Source: JBBCJM01 sp037190175 (GTDB lineage Bacteria > Pseudomonadota > Alphaproteobacteria > Rhodobacterales > Rhodobacteraceae). From it: DNA of 64,000 nucleotides. Of this stretch, positions 33,452-41,664 are shown piece by piece. The stretch spans positions 18,053-82,052 of the forward strand of contig JBBCJM010000021.1 of the NCBI GenBank assembly GCA_037190175.1. The letters run 5' to 3'. Within the stretch, counting starts at the first letter, position 1. Every line of letters starts with the position of its first letter. Both the position numbers and the translations under genes were made by a program. The notes below the pieces were generated by a model. It did not search any database. It was not told the DNA's origin and saw only the letters and a list, made by a program, of their open reading frames with translations.

Positions 33452-33943
33452 ATGAACGATCCTCCGCTCTATGCCGCATCGGTGCCCGTGTTCCGGCACT
33501 ATCTGGGCCGCATCACCGATCTGGTGGAACGGGCCGGGCCGGAGCTGCTGCAGGCCCGCATCGCCGACGCCTTTCCCGCCGGCCGGCAGTTCGCGGTGGC
33601 CGCCGGCTTCGCGCTGCGGGTGGCCTGCCCGCTGGCGGGGCGCGAGACCCCCGGGTTGCCGCAGGCGCTGGCCCCCCGCCTCGCCGTGGCCCGCGCCATC
33701 CTGGGCGCCATGCGGCCGCACGAGTTCGCGGGCGCCGAGGACCGGGTGATCGCGCACCAGGCGGGCGAGGCGATGCTGGAACAGCCGGCGGCGGAGTTCC
33801 TGCACCTCTACGGGATGCCCAACTTCCTCTTCCACCTGACCATGGGCTATGCTGCCCTGCGCGCCGCCGGGATGCCGCTGGGCAAGGCGGATTTCGACGG
33901 GTTCCACGCCTATCCCGCCGATTTCCGCTTTCCCGAGACCTAG
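33452..33943 (+). CDS. DUF1993 family protein
   Basis: The 163-residue protein shows the DUF1993 pattern: SVPVFRHYLGRITDLVERA, ARIADAFPAGRQFAVAAGFALR, a stretch ending EQPAAEFLHLYGMPNFLFHLTMGYAALRAAGMPLGKADFDG, and a closing aromatic-rich tail. The fold is expected to be a four-helix bundle of the DinB-like superfamily. It has no signal peptide and no known function. It stands alone between the methyltransferase (divergent) and the DUF1800 gene. Confidence 0.85.
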   Translation: MNDPPLYAASVPVFRHYLGRITDLVERAGPELLQARIADAFPAGRQFAVAAGFALRVACPLAGRETPGLPQALAPRLAVARAILGAMRPHEFAGAEDRVIAHQAGEAMLEQPAAEFLHLYGMPNFLFHLTMGYAALRAAGMPLGKADFDGFHAYPADFRFPET

Positions 33944-33993
33944 GCGCGCATTGGTGAGGTGCAAGGCCGCCGCTTCGGTGCTAGCCAGAACCC

Positions 33994-35358
33994 ATGCTGA
34001 CCCCGCCCCAGATCGCCGCGATCCGCTTCGGCTTCGGCCTGCCGCCGCCGCCGGGCGCGCCCGGGACGCCGGCGGGGATGCTGGACCTGCTGTCCGGCCC
34101 CGACCTCGCGATAGAGGCCCATCCCGGCCCGCGGCTGCCCGAGACGCTGAACGCCATCTTCGGCGCCGCGCAGGCCCGCCGCGCGCTGGTGCGCAGCCCC
34201 GACGACCCCGGCCTGGCCGAAGCGCGGCGCGAGACCCATCGCGTGCTGCGCGTGATGACCGAACGGGGGCTGCGCGTCTCGCTGGCCCGGGCGCTGGACA
34301 GCCCGGACGGGTTGCGCGAAAGGCTGGTGCGGTTCTGGGCCGACCACTTCACCACCCGGCCGAAGGTGGCGATCGACGGCCCTTTGCCCTTCACCCTGGC
34401 GGAGGAGGCGATCCGGCCCCACCTGAACGGCAGCTTCGCGCAGATGCTGACCGCGGCCACCCTGCATCCGGCGATGCTGGTGTTTCTCGACCAGACCAGC
34501 TCCATCGGCCCCAACTCCCGCCTCGGCCAGCGCCGGCGGCGGGGGCTGAACGAGAACCTGGCGCGGGAACTGATCGAGCTGCACACGCTGGGGGTGGGCG
34601 CGGGCTATACCCAGGCGGACGTGCGGGAACTGGCGGAACTCTTGACCGGGCTGTCGGTCGACCCCGAGCAGGGCACCGTCTTTCGCGCCGACTGGGCCGA
34701 GCCGGGGGCCGAGACCGTGCTGGGCCGCAGCTATGGCGGCGAGGGGGTGGAGCCGGTGCTGGAGGTGCTGGCCGACCTCGCCGCCCGCCCCGAGACCGCG
34801 CGCCACATCGCCCGCAAGCTGGCCGTGCACTTCGTGGCCGACGAGCCCGACCCGGGGCTGGTGGCGGCCATCGAGGTGCGGTTCCTGGAGACCGGCGGCG
34901 ACCTGCCGCAGGTCCATGCCGTGCTGGTGGAACATCCCGCGGCCTGGGCGCCGGATCTGGCCAAGGTGCGCCAGCCCTTCGACCTGGTGGCGGCGGGGCT
35001 CAGGGCGCTGGGGATCGGCGGGGCGCAGGTGACGGACCTGTCGCCGCGCCTGCTGCGCCAGCGGATCCTGGGCGCGATGGCTGCGATGGGCCAGCCCTGG
35101 CAGACGCCGCAGGGCCCGGACGGCTGGCCCGAGGCGGCGGAGGCCTGGATCACCCCGCAGCTGCTGGCCGCCCGCATCCAGTGGGCGATGGAGGCGCCGG
35201 GCGCGCTCCTGCGCCGGCTGCCCGACCCGGCGGATTTCGCCCGCCGCGCGCTGGGGCCGCTGGCCGAGGGCCCGGTGCTCTGGGCGGTGGAACGGGCCGA
35301 GACCCAGGCCGAGGCGGTGGGGCTGGTGCTGGCCTCCCCTGCCTTCAACCGGCGATGA
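33994..35358 (+). CDS. DUF1800 family protein
   Basis: The 454-residue protein carries DUF1800 hallmarks: ERLVRFWADHFTTRPK, MLTAATLHPAMLVFLDQTSSIGPNSR, LNENLARELIELHTLGVGAGYTQADVRELAELLTGLSV and ARHIARKLAVHFVADEPD. The family is always found next to DUF1501 proteins, as here, and the two are thought to act together outside the cytoplasm. Their job is unknown. The N-terminus has no clear signal peptide. The stop overlaps an ATG 15 bases before the chosen DUF1501 start. Confidence 0.9.
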   Translation: MLTPPQIAAIRFGFGLPPPPGAPGTPAGMLDLLSGPDLAIEAHPGPRLPETLNAIFGAAQARRALVRSPDDPGLAEARRETHRVLRVMTERGLRVSLARALDSPDGLRERLVRFWADHFTTRPKVAIDGPLPFTLAEEAIRPHLNGSFAQMLTAATLHPAMLVFLDQTSSIGPNSRLGQRRRRGLNENLARELIELHTLGVGAGYTQADVRELAELLTGLSVDPEQGTVFRADWAEPGAETVLGRSYGGEGVEPVLEVLADLAARPETARHIARKLAVHFVADEPDPGLVAAIEVRFLETGGDLPQVHAVLVEHPAAWAPDLAKVRQPFDLVAAGLRALGIGGAQVTDLSPRLLRQRILGAMAAMGQPWQTPQGPDGWPEAAEAWITPQLLAARIQWAMEAPGALLRRLPDPADFARRALGPLAEGPVLWAVERAETQAEAVGLVLASPAFNRR

Positions 35359-35369
35359 GGGAGGGGGCG

Positions 35370-36593
35370 ATGGACCGGCGGCGGTTTCTGGGCTTGGGCG
35401 CGGTGGGCTGTTCCACCGCCGCGCTGCCTTGGCTGGGGGGTCTGGCGCTCGCCGGGGGCCCGGGGCTGGGCGAGAACCGGCTGGTGGTGGTGATCCTGCG
35501 CGGGGCGATGGACGGGCTGGACGTGGTGCAGCCGGTGGGCGACCCCGCCTTCGCCAGCTTGCGCCCGCATCTGGGCGCCGGCGGGTTGCCGCTCGACGGT
35601 CGCTTCGCGCTGCATCCCGGGCTCTCGGGGCTGATGCCGCTGTGGCAGGCGGGGGAACTCGGCTTCGTGCACGCCACCTCCACCCCCTATCGCGACAAGC
35701 GCAGCCATTTCGACGGGCAGGACCTGCTGGAGGCCGGGATCGGGATGGATGCCGGCGACCTCGGCATCGCCAGGCGCGAGGGCTGGCTGAACCGCATGTT
35801 GCAGGCGGTGCCGGGGCTGGCGGCCGAGACCGCATTTGCCGTGGGGCGCGAGGCGCTGCCGCTGCTGTCCGGCCGGGCGCCCACGCTCAGCTGGACGCCC
35901 GACCAGCAGCTGCCGCTGACCGCGCAGGGGCAACTGCTGCTGGAGCAGATCTACCACGACGACGCGCTGTTCCGCGAGGCGGCGGCCGACGCGATGATGA
36001 TCGAGGCCGAGGTCGAGGCCCGCCGCCGCGCCGAGGCCGCCGCGGAGGAGGAAGAGGGCATGGGCATGATGCAGGCCCCGCCCGCCCGGCTGGCCGACAT
36101 CGACGCGCTGGTGCGCTTCGCCGCCGAGCGGCTGCGGGGCGACACGCGGATCGCCGCCTTCTCGCTGGGCGGCTGGGACACGCACCGGGCGCAGGCCAAT
36201 GCCATCGGCGCGCCGCTGGCCCGGCTGCAACGGATCGTGCTGCAACTGCGCGAGGGGGTGGGGCCGCAGATCTGGGGCCGCACCCTGTTCCTCGCCGTCA
36301 CCGAATTCGGCCGCACGGTGCGCGAGAACGGCTCGCGCGGGACCGACCACGGCACCGGGGGCGTGGCGGTGCTGGCCGGCGGGGCGCTGCGCGGGGGCCG
36401 GGTGCTGGGGCACTGGCCGGGGCTGGCCGAGGCCGACCTCTACGACCGCCGCGACCTGATGCCGACCTCGGATGTGCGGGGCTGGGCCGCCTGGGCGATG
36501 CGCGGGCTTTACGGCTTCGACCGCGGCGTGCTGGAGGGCTCGGTCTTCCCGGGGCTGGACATGGGGACCATGGACCCCGGGGTGCTGCGGTAG
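35370..36593 (+). CDS. DUF1501 family protein with Tat signal
   Basis: The 407-residue protein starts MDRRRFLGLGAVGCSTAALPWLGGLALAGG, a twin-arginine signal, preceded by a strong GGAGGGGG ribosome site. An ATG at 35355 would add five residues. The core has VVVILRGAMDGLDVVQPVGD, STPYRDKRSHFDGQDLLEAG, FSLGGWDTHRAQ and TEFGRTVRENGSRGTDHGTGG, the sulfatase-like fold of DUF1501. It is exported folded. Its TAG stop is part of the GTAG foot of the REP pair that follows. Confidence 0.9.
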   Translation: MDRRRFLGLGAVGCSTAALPWLGGLALAGGPGLGENRLVVVILRGAMDGLDVVQPVGDPAFASLRPHLGAGGLPLDGRFALHPGLSGLMPLWQAGELGFVHATSTPYRDKRSHFDGQDLLEAGIGMDAGDLGIARREGWLNRMLQAVPGLAAETAFAVGREALPLLSGRAPTLSWTPDQQLPLTAQGQLLLEQIYHDDALFREAAADAMMIEAEVEARRRAEAAAEEEEGMGMMQAPPARLADIDALVRFAAERLRGDTRIAAFSLGGWDTHRAQANAIGAPLARLQRIVLQLREGVGPQIWGRTLFLAVTEFGRTVRENGSRGTDHGTGGVAVLAGGALRGGRVLGHWPGLAEADLYDRRDLMPTSDVRGWAAWAMRGLYGFDRGVLEGSVFPGLDMGTMDPGVLR

Positions 36594-36652
36594 GGCGGGG
36601 TTCACCCCGCCACCCCGGCCGGCGGAAAGGGCGGGCTGAAGCCCGCCCTACG
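36590..36652. repeat. REP pair overlapping the DUF1501 stop codon
   Basis: GTAG then GGCGGGGT-TC-ACCCCGCC is followed by a 19-base spacer and the inverse GGCGGGCT-GA-AGCCCGCC then CTAC at the far end. The TAG of the first foot (36591-36593) is the stop codon of the DUF1501 gene. The pair lies between convergent genes. Confidence 0.85.
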
Positions 36653-36673
36653 GATGAGGCAAGTCCCGCCCCG

Positions 36674-37384
36674 TCACGGCGCGAAGAGCGGCACCGCGCC
36701 CCGCGCCAGCCGGTCGGAGAGCGCCCGGGCCAGGGTGCCTATCGACTGCGGCCCGCCGTCCAGCGCGCGGGCGGTCTCGGCCAGCGCCGGATCGCCTGCG
36801 GTGCGGGCGATCCCGGCGATGAAGCCGGCGAGGTAGCGGCGTTCCTCATCGTCCTCGGCCCGGGCCAGCCGGCCCGCGGCCCGCGCCAGATCCTCGCGCA
36901 GGGCCAGCGGGTCGGGGGCGGGCAGGCGGCCGGCCTCGGCCCCATGGCGCCCCAGCCAGCGGCGCCCGGGGAACATGGCCAGCACCGCCTGCCGGAAGGC
37001 GGCGAGCGAGGGCACGGGCTTGGCCAGGAACCCCGCCGCCCCGGCCGCCCGCGCCTCCGCCTCGACCGGCAGGCCGCTGATCACCAGCGCGGGCGGCGCG
37101 CCCGGCCCCAGCGCCGAGAGCCAGCGCACCAGGTCCAGCCCATCGCCGTCGGGCAGGCCCGGATCCACCAGCACCGCGTCGGGGCGGTAGACCCGCAGGT
37201 GGCGCCAGGCCTCGGCCAGGGTCTCGGCCCTTCGCAGCCGCGCGCCGGACCGCTGCGCCATCATCCGCAGCGCGTCGGAGGAGAAGCGGCTGTCCTCCAC
37301 CGCCAGCAGCGTCAGCCCGGCCAGCGGCAGGTCGGGCGAGGGTTCTGCCAGTCCGGGCAGGGGGGCGGGCGGGGGATTGGGCAC
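36674..37384 (-). CDS. Response regulator with CheY-like receiver domain
   Basis: The 236-residue protein has a receiver domain at about residues 24-140: LLAVEDSRFSSDALRMM (acidic pocket), VLVDPGLPDGDGLDLVRWL (phosphorylated Asp), LVISGLP and FLAKPV (conserved Lys). The C-terminal 90 residues are helical (EDLARAAGRLARAEDDEERRYLAGFIAGIARTAGDPAL) and match no DNA-binding output domain I know. They may be a protein-interaction module. No histidine kinase is adjacent. Confidence 0.8.
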   Translation of the reverse strand: MPNPPPAPLPGLAEPSPDLPLAGLTLLAVEDSRFSSDALRMMAQRSGARLRRAETLAEAWRHLRVYRPDAVLVDPGLPDGDGLDLVRWLSALGPGAPPALVISGLPVEAEARAAGAAGFLAKPVPSLAAFRQAVLAMFPGRRWLGRHGAEAGRLPAPDPLALREDLARAAGRLARAEDDEERRYLAGFIAGIARTAGDPALAETARALDGGPQSIGTLARALSDRLARGAVPLFAP

Positions 37385-37520
37385 CTGTCGTCTCCGTCAT
37401 CCTGGGGCGCCCCCAGTCACGCATATCCCGGTCAACAACCCGTAAACGCACCGCCGGCCCTTGCAGGACCGGCCCGCAGGCGGCAGAAGGCCCGGGGCGC
37501 GCGCCAACCCGGAGGGGATC

Positions 37521-37925
37521 ATGATCGGACGGCTGAACCATGTGGCCATCGCGGTGCCGGATCTGGCGGCCGCGGTGGCGCAGTACCGCGACACCCTGGG
37601 CGCCCGGGTGCGCCCCCCGCAGGACGAGCCCGACCATGGCGTGACCGTGGTCTTCATCGACCTGCCGAACACCAAGGTCGAACTTTTGCACCCGCTGGGC
37701 GAGAACTCTCCCATCGCCGGGTTCCTGGAGAAGAATCCCGCGGGCGGCATCCACCACATCTGCTATGAGGTGGAGGACATCCTGGCCGCCCGCGACCGGC
37801 TGAAGGCGGCGGGCGCGCGGGTGCTGGGCTCGGGCGAGCCGAAGATCGGGGCGCATGGCAAGCCAGTGCTGTTCCTGCACCCCAAGGACTTCAACGGCTG
37901 CCTGGTGGAACTGGAGCAGGTCTGA
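37521..37925 (+). CDS. mce: Methylmalonyl-CoA epimerase
   Basis: The 134-residue glyoxalase-fold enzyme converts (2S)- to (2R)-methylmalonyl-CoA for propionate use. Features: MIGRLNHVAIAVPDLAAAVAQYRDTLGA, metal ligands in NHVAI, GGIHHICYEVEDI and the terminal glutamate in GCLVELEQV, and VFIDLPNTKVELLHPLGENSPI. Length and motifs are standard. The ATG at 37521 follows GGAGGGG. The stop overlaps the ATG of the DUF1467 gene, a usual alphaproteobacterial pairing. Confidence 0.93.
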   Translation: MIGRLNHVAIAVPDLAAAVAQYRDTLGARVRPPQDEPDHGVTVVFIDLPNTKVELLHPLGENSPIAGFLEKNPAGGIHHICYEVEDILAARDRLKAAGARVLGSGEPKIGAHGKPVLFLHPKDFNGCLVELEQV

Positions 37926-38236
37926 TGTCGATCACCTCTGCCGTGGTGCTGTTCGCGACCATCTGGTTCATGGTGTTCTTCGTGGTGCTGCCGCTGCGGC
38001 TGACCACGCAGGGCGAGGAGGGCAGGGTGGAGCCGGGCACCTCGGCCTCGGCCCCCGCGGGCTTCGTGGTGGGGCGCAAGGCGCGGCTGACCACGGTGAT
38101 CGCCACCGGCATCTGGGCGGTGCTCTCGGCGGTGATCATCTGGGGCGGCATCGGCGTGCGCGACTTCGACCTGCGCGGCACGATGGGCCCGGCCCCGGCC
38201 GAACCGCCGGCCCCGGTGGTGCTGCCGCTGAACTGA
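37925..38236 (+). CDS. DUF1467 family membrane protein
   Basis: The 103-residue protein has two membrane spans (ITSAVVLFATIWFMVFFVVLPL at the start and VIATGIWAVLSAVIIWGGI later) joined by the conserved loop RLTTQGEEGRVEPGTSASAPAGF. The family is found behind methylmalonyl-CoA epimerase in many alphaproteobacteria. Its role is unknown. Translation is coupled to mce. Confidence 0.88.
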   Translation: MSITSAVVLFATIWFMVFFVVLPLRLTTQGEEGRVEPGTSASAPAGFVVGRKARLTTVIATGIWAVLSAVIIWGGIGVRDFDLRGTMGPAPAEPPAPVVLPLN

Positions 38237-38279
38237 GGGCTGGACAAACCCCACCTGTCCACAAGGCCAAAGCCCCGCC

Positions 38280-39275
38280 TTACGCCCCGGCCTTGATGTT
38301 ATCGAACATATCCGGGGTCTCGCCGCCCATCGCGCGCCGGCCCCGCTCGGCCCGCAGGTTGCGCGCCAAGAGGTCCATGCAGGCCATGCGCACCGCCACG
38401 CCCATCTCCACCTGGTCCTGGATGACCGAGCGGTTGATGTCGTCGGCCAGCGTGCCGTCGATCTCCACCCCCCGGTTCATCGGCCCGGGGTGCATGACGA
38501 TGGCGTCGGGTTTCGCCACCGCCAGCTTCTCGGCGTCCAGCCCGTAGCGGTGGTAATATTCCCGCTCGGAGGGGATGAAGCCGCCGTCCATCCGCTCGCG
38601 CTGCAACCGCAGCATCATCACCACGTCGGCGCCCTCCAGCCCCGCCTTCATGTCGTCGGTCACCTCGCAGCCCAGATCCGCCACCCCGGCCGGCATCAGG
38701 GTGGGCGGGCCGACCAGGCGGATGCGGTTCTCCATCTTGCCCAGCAGGATCAGGTTCGAGCGGGCGACGCGCGAATGGGCGATGTCGCCGCAGATCGCCA
38801 CGGTCAGCCGATGCAGCCGCCCCTTGGCCCGGCGGATGGTCAGCGCGTCCAGCAAGGCCTGGGTGGGGTGTTCGTGCCGCCCGTCGCCCGCGTTCAGCAC
38901 CGCGCAATCGACCTTCTGCGCCAGCAGGTTCACCGCGCCCGAGGAGGGATGCCGCACCACCAGCAGATCCGGGTGCATGGCGTTCAGCGTCATCGCGGTG
39001 TCGATCAGCGTCTCGCCCTTCTTCACCGAGGACGAGGCCACCGCCATGTTCATCACATCCGCCCCCAGCCGCTTGCCGGCCAGTTCGAAACTGGCCTGGG
39101 TGCGGGTGGAGGCCTCGAAGAACATGTTGATCTGGGTCATGCCGGCCAGGATGTCGGCCTGCTTCACCGTGCGGCGGTTCAGCTCGACATAGCGGTCGGC
39201 CAGATCCAGCACGCTGCGGATCTCTTCGGGGGCCAGCTGCTCGATCCCCAGGAGGTGGCGCGCGCGAAAGGTCAT
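38280..39275 (-). CDS. pyrB: Aspartate carbamoyltransferase catalytic subunit
   Basis: The 331-residue enzyme makes N-carbamoyl-aspartate from carbamoyl phosphate and aspartate in pyrimidine synthesis. The carbamoyl-phosphate site is FFEASTRTQASFELA (STRT at 56-59), with ASSSVKKGETLIDTA, DGRHEHPTQALLD, and the aspartate site near LRLQRERM and MHPGPMNRGVEI. The ATG at 39275 is chosen over longer low-complexity versions. No pyrI is next to it; a PyrC-like gene lies 6.7 kb away. Confidence 0.95.
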   Translation of the reverse strand: MTFRARHLLGIEQLAPEEIRSVLDLADRYVELNRRTVKQADILAGMTQINMFFEASTRTQASFELAGKRLGADVMNMAVASSSVKKGETLIDTAMTLNAMHPDLLVVRHPSSGAVNLLAQKVDCAVLNAGDGRHEHPTQALLDALTIRRAKGRLHRLTVAICGDIAHSRVARSNLILLGKMENRIRLVGPPTLMPAGVADLGCEVTDDMKAGLEGADVVMMLRLQRERMDGGFIPSEREYYHRYGLDAEKLAVAKPDAIVMHPGPMNRGVEIDGTLADDINRSVIQDQVEMGVAVRMACMDLLARNLRAERGRRAMGGETPDMFDNIKAGA

Positions 39276-39336
39276 GGCCCTCTCCGTTGCAGGCCCGGGC
39301 CTTATGGCAAACCGCGCCGGCCCCGGCAACGGCGAT

Positions 39337-40803
39337 TCACTCGGCCCCCAGCCCCAGCCGCTGGGCCAGGTCGGCGGCGGCGGGCGAGAGCGGCTCGGCC
39401 GCCTCCTCCCGCGGCTCGGGCCGGCGCACCACGGTGACCGAACAGGGCGCCTCGGCCACCACCTGCGCCGAGACCGAGCCCAGATAGCGCCGGGTGGAGG
39501 AGGAACCCCGCGCCCCCATCAGGATGTGGTCGGCGTGCAGCCCCTCGGCATGGTCGATCAGCGCCCGGGCGGGGTCGGGGTCTTCCAGCACGGTGAAGGT
39601 CAGCCGGTGGTCGGGCAGCTCCAGCGTCTCGGCCCATTGCCGCAGCGCCACGAGGCGGGCGACATGCAGGTGCTGGCCGTCGTCGGTGGTGGTGGGGTCG
39701 ATGCCCAGCCGCGCGGTCTTGATCACGTTGACGCAGGCCACCCGGGCGTCGGGCTGGATGGTCAGCATCAGCTTCACCGTGTGCAGCAGGCTGGCCGACA
39801 GCGCCTCCATCGCGGGCGAGACGTCCACGGCCACCATCAGGATCGGCGCGCGCTCCACCTGCTCGCCCATCCGCGGGGCGGGGCCGAGGTCCTTCACCCC
39901 CCGCATGGCGCGCCAGCGGCGGAACACGGTCCACCAGCCGTCCGCCCGCGTGCGGAAGGCGCGTTCGGTCAGCTTCACCTGCTGGGGGTGGGTGAGGTCG
40001 AACAGCATCTGCGCCGCGGTCTGATAGCGGCGCAGCGGCAGGACCGACAGCGCGCGCAGCACGATCTCCTGGAACCATTCGGGCAGGCCGGGGTCGATGG
40101 CCCGCGGCGGCACCGGGTCGCGCCAGAGCCGCCTGCGGGTGCCGCGCAGCTTCTCGGGCCGGCCGAAGGGCGCCTCGCCCGTGGCCAGTTCATAGGCCAT
40201 GGCGCCCAGGGCGAAGATGTCCGACCGCAGGTCGTCGCGCCGGCGCAGGATCTGCTCGGGCGCGATATAGGGGAAGGTGCCCATCGGGATGCGGAATTCC
40301 TCGGCCAGCAGGTCGGGCAGATCCTGGTGCCGCGACAGGCCGAAGTCGATGCAGACCATCTCGCCCGTGGGGCGTTGCAGGAAGTTCTCGGGCTTCAGGT
40401 CCAGGTGGATCACCTGCTGGCGGTGCAGCGAATGCACCGCCTCGGCCATGCGCGCGATCACCTCGACCACCTCGGACAGCGGCCGGGGGCGGCTCTTGAA
40501 CAGCTCCAGCATCGAGGCGCCGGGGATCCGCTCGCTGACGATATAGGGCATCCGGTCGAAGCCGCCGGTGCCGATCACGCGCGGCACATGCGGGCCCGAG
40601 AGGCGGGGCACGATCATCTGCTCCACCTCGAAGCCCACGATGGTGGGGCCGTCGTCGCCGTCCAGGATGATCGGCACCTTCATCACCATCGGCCCCGGGT
40701 GGTCGGGGTGGGTCACGTCCCAGATGGTGGCGAAGCCGCCCTTGTGCAGGCATTTGCCCAGCGTGAAGCCGTCGATCTCCAGCGCCGTCCGCGGTCGCAG
40801 CAT
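39337..40803 (-). CDS. Serine/threonine kinase fused to a universal stress protein domain
   Basis: The 488-residue protein has an N-terminal eukaryotic-like kinase domain: a glycine loop at 21-26 (KGGFAT), Lys42 in VMKVP, the catalytic HLDLKPEN at 133-140, DFG at 153-155 and GTFPYIAPEQI. After a basic linker, a C-terminal USP-like domain starts at APILMVAVDVSPAMEAL and ends ADHILMGARGSSSTRRYLGSVSAQVVAEAPCSVTVVRRPE. No membrane span or extracellular sensor is seen. The upstream gene is a PPP-like phosphoesterase three bases away, so kinase and phosphatase are probably made together. Confidence 0.88.
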   Translation of the reverse strand: MLRPRTALEIDGFTLGKCLHKGGFATIWDVTHPDHPGPMVMKVPIILDGDDGPTIVGFEVEQMIVPRLSGPHVPRVIGTGGFDRMPYIVSERIPGASMLELFKSRPRPLSEVVEVIARMAEAVHSLHRQQVIHLDLKPENFLQRPTGEMVCIDFGLSRHQDLPDLLAEEFRIPMGTFPYIAPEQILRRRDDLRSDIFALGAMAYELATGEAPFGRPEKLRGTRRRLWRDPVPPRAIDPGLPEWFQEIVLRALSVLPLRRYQTAAQMLFDLTHPQQVKLTERAFRTRADGWWTVFRRWRAMRGVKDLGPAPRMGEQVERAPILMVAVDVSPAMEALSASLLHTVKLMLTIQPDARVACVNVIKTARLGIDPTTTDDGQHLHVARLVALRQWAETLELPDHRLTFTVLEDPDPARALIDHAEGLHADHILMGARGSSSTRRYLGSVSAQVVAEAPCSVTVVRRPEPREEAAEPLSPAAADLAQRLGLGAE

Positions 40804-40806
40804 CGC

Positions 40807-41547
40807 TCATTCCCCCCGCAGGACCCGCCGCGCCAGCGTCTCCGGCAGCCCGGCCGCGCGCAGCTTCTGCGCGGTGGCCGAGGCGTCGTAGGGCACGCGG
40901 CGGAAGGTCAGTTCGTCGGTTGCCGTGTCAAAGATCGCATAGGCGGCCTGGGGCGAGCGGTCGCGAGGCTGGCCCACCGAGCCCACCACCGCCAGCCAGC
41001 GGCGCGAGCGGATCAGCGGCACCGCGGCGCCCGGCACCACCTTCTGCTCGCGCACCACCCCGGTCAGGTCCTGCGAATAGAGCTGCGGGACATGGGCATG
41101 GCCCACGAAGATCACCCGCTCGCGCGCCGAGCGGAACGAGGGCGTGGCGCGGGTGTCGGAGGTGACATAGACCCAGTCCTGCGGCGCCTGCGCCGAGGCA
41201 TGGGCGAAGAACACGCCGTCGTCGGCCTGGGTCAGCGGCAGGGCGGCGAGGAAGGCGCGCTGGGCCTCGCTCAGCCGCGGGCGGGTCCAGTCGATGCACC
41301 GCCGGGCATTGGCGTTCAGCACCTCGGCGGGGTTGTCGATGGCGCTGTCGTGGTTGCCCTTGACCGCCAGCGCGCCCCGGGCCACCAGTTCCATCGCCCG
41401 GTCGGTGCACCATTCGGGATCCGGGCCATAGCCCACGATGTCGCCCAGAAGCGCGATGCGCCCGATGCCGCGGCCGGGCAGATCGTCCAGCACGGCCTGG
41501 AACGCCGCCCGGTTGCCGTGGATGTCCGTCAGGATGGCGAAACGCAT
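40807..41547 (-). CDS. Metallophosphoesterase (COG0639-like phosphatase)
   Basis: The 246-residue protein has the calcineurin-like metal-site motifs DIHGN (residues about 8-12), GDIVGYGPDP, GNHDSAIDN and GHAHVPQLY. The arrangement matches the ApaH/PP2A-like COG0639 group, which includes phosphoprotein and dinucleotide phosphatases. The ATG at 41547 starts the conserved MRFAILTDIHGN. It precedes the kinase-USP gene in one operon, so dephosphorylating the kinase or its targets is an attractive but unproven role. Confidence 0.88.
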   Translation of the reverse strand: MRFAILTDIHGNRAAFQAVLDDLPGRGIGRIALLGDIVGYGPDPEWCTDRAMELVARGALAVKGNHDSAIDNPAEVLNANARRCIDWTRPRLSEAQRAFLAALPLTQADDGVFFAHASAQAPQDWVYVTSDTRATPSFRSARERVIFVGHAHVPQLYSQDLTGVVREQKVVPGAAVPLIRSRRWLAVVGSVGQPRDRSPQAAYAIFDTATDELTFRRVPYDASATAQKLRAAGLPETLARRVLRGE

Positions 41548-41664
41548 CCTCTCCCCCGCTGCGCGAGGGCACACTAGGGCCGGGGCCGGGCGGGCTCAAC
41601 CGGCAGCCGGCGCGACAAATGGGCAGGGTTCCCCCCGGGCCCCGGCCGCCCTAGGCTTCGCCGC

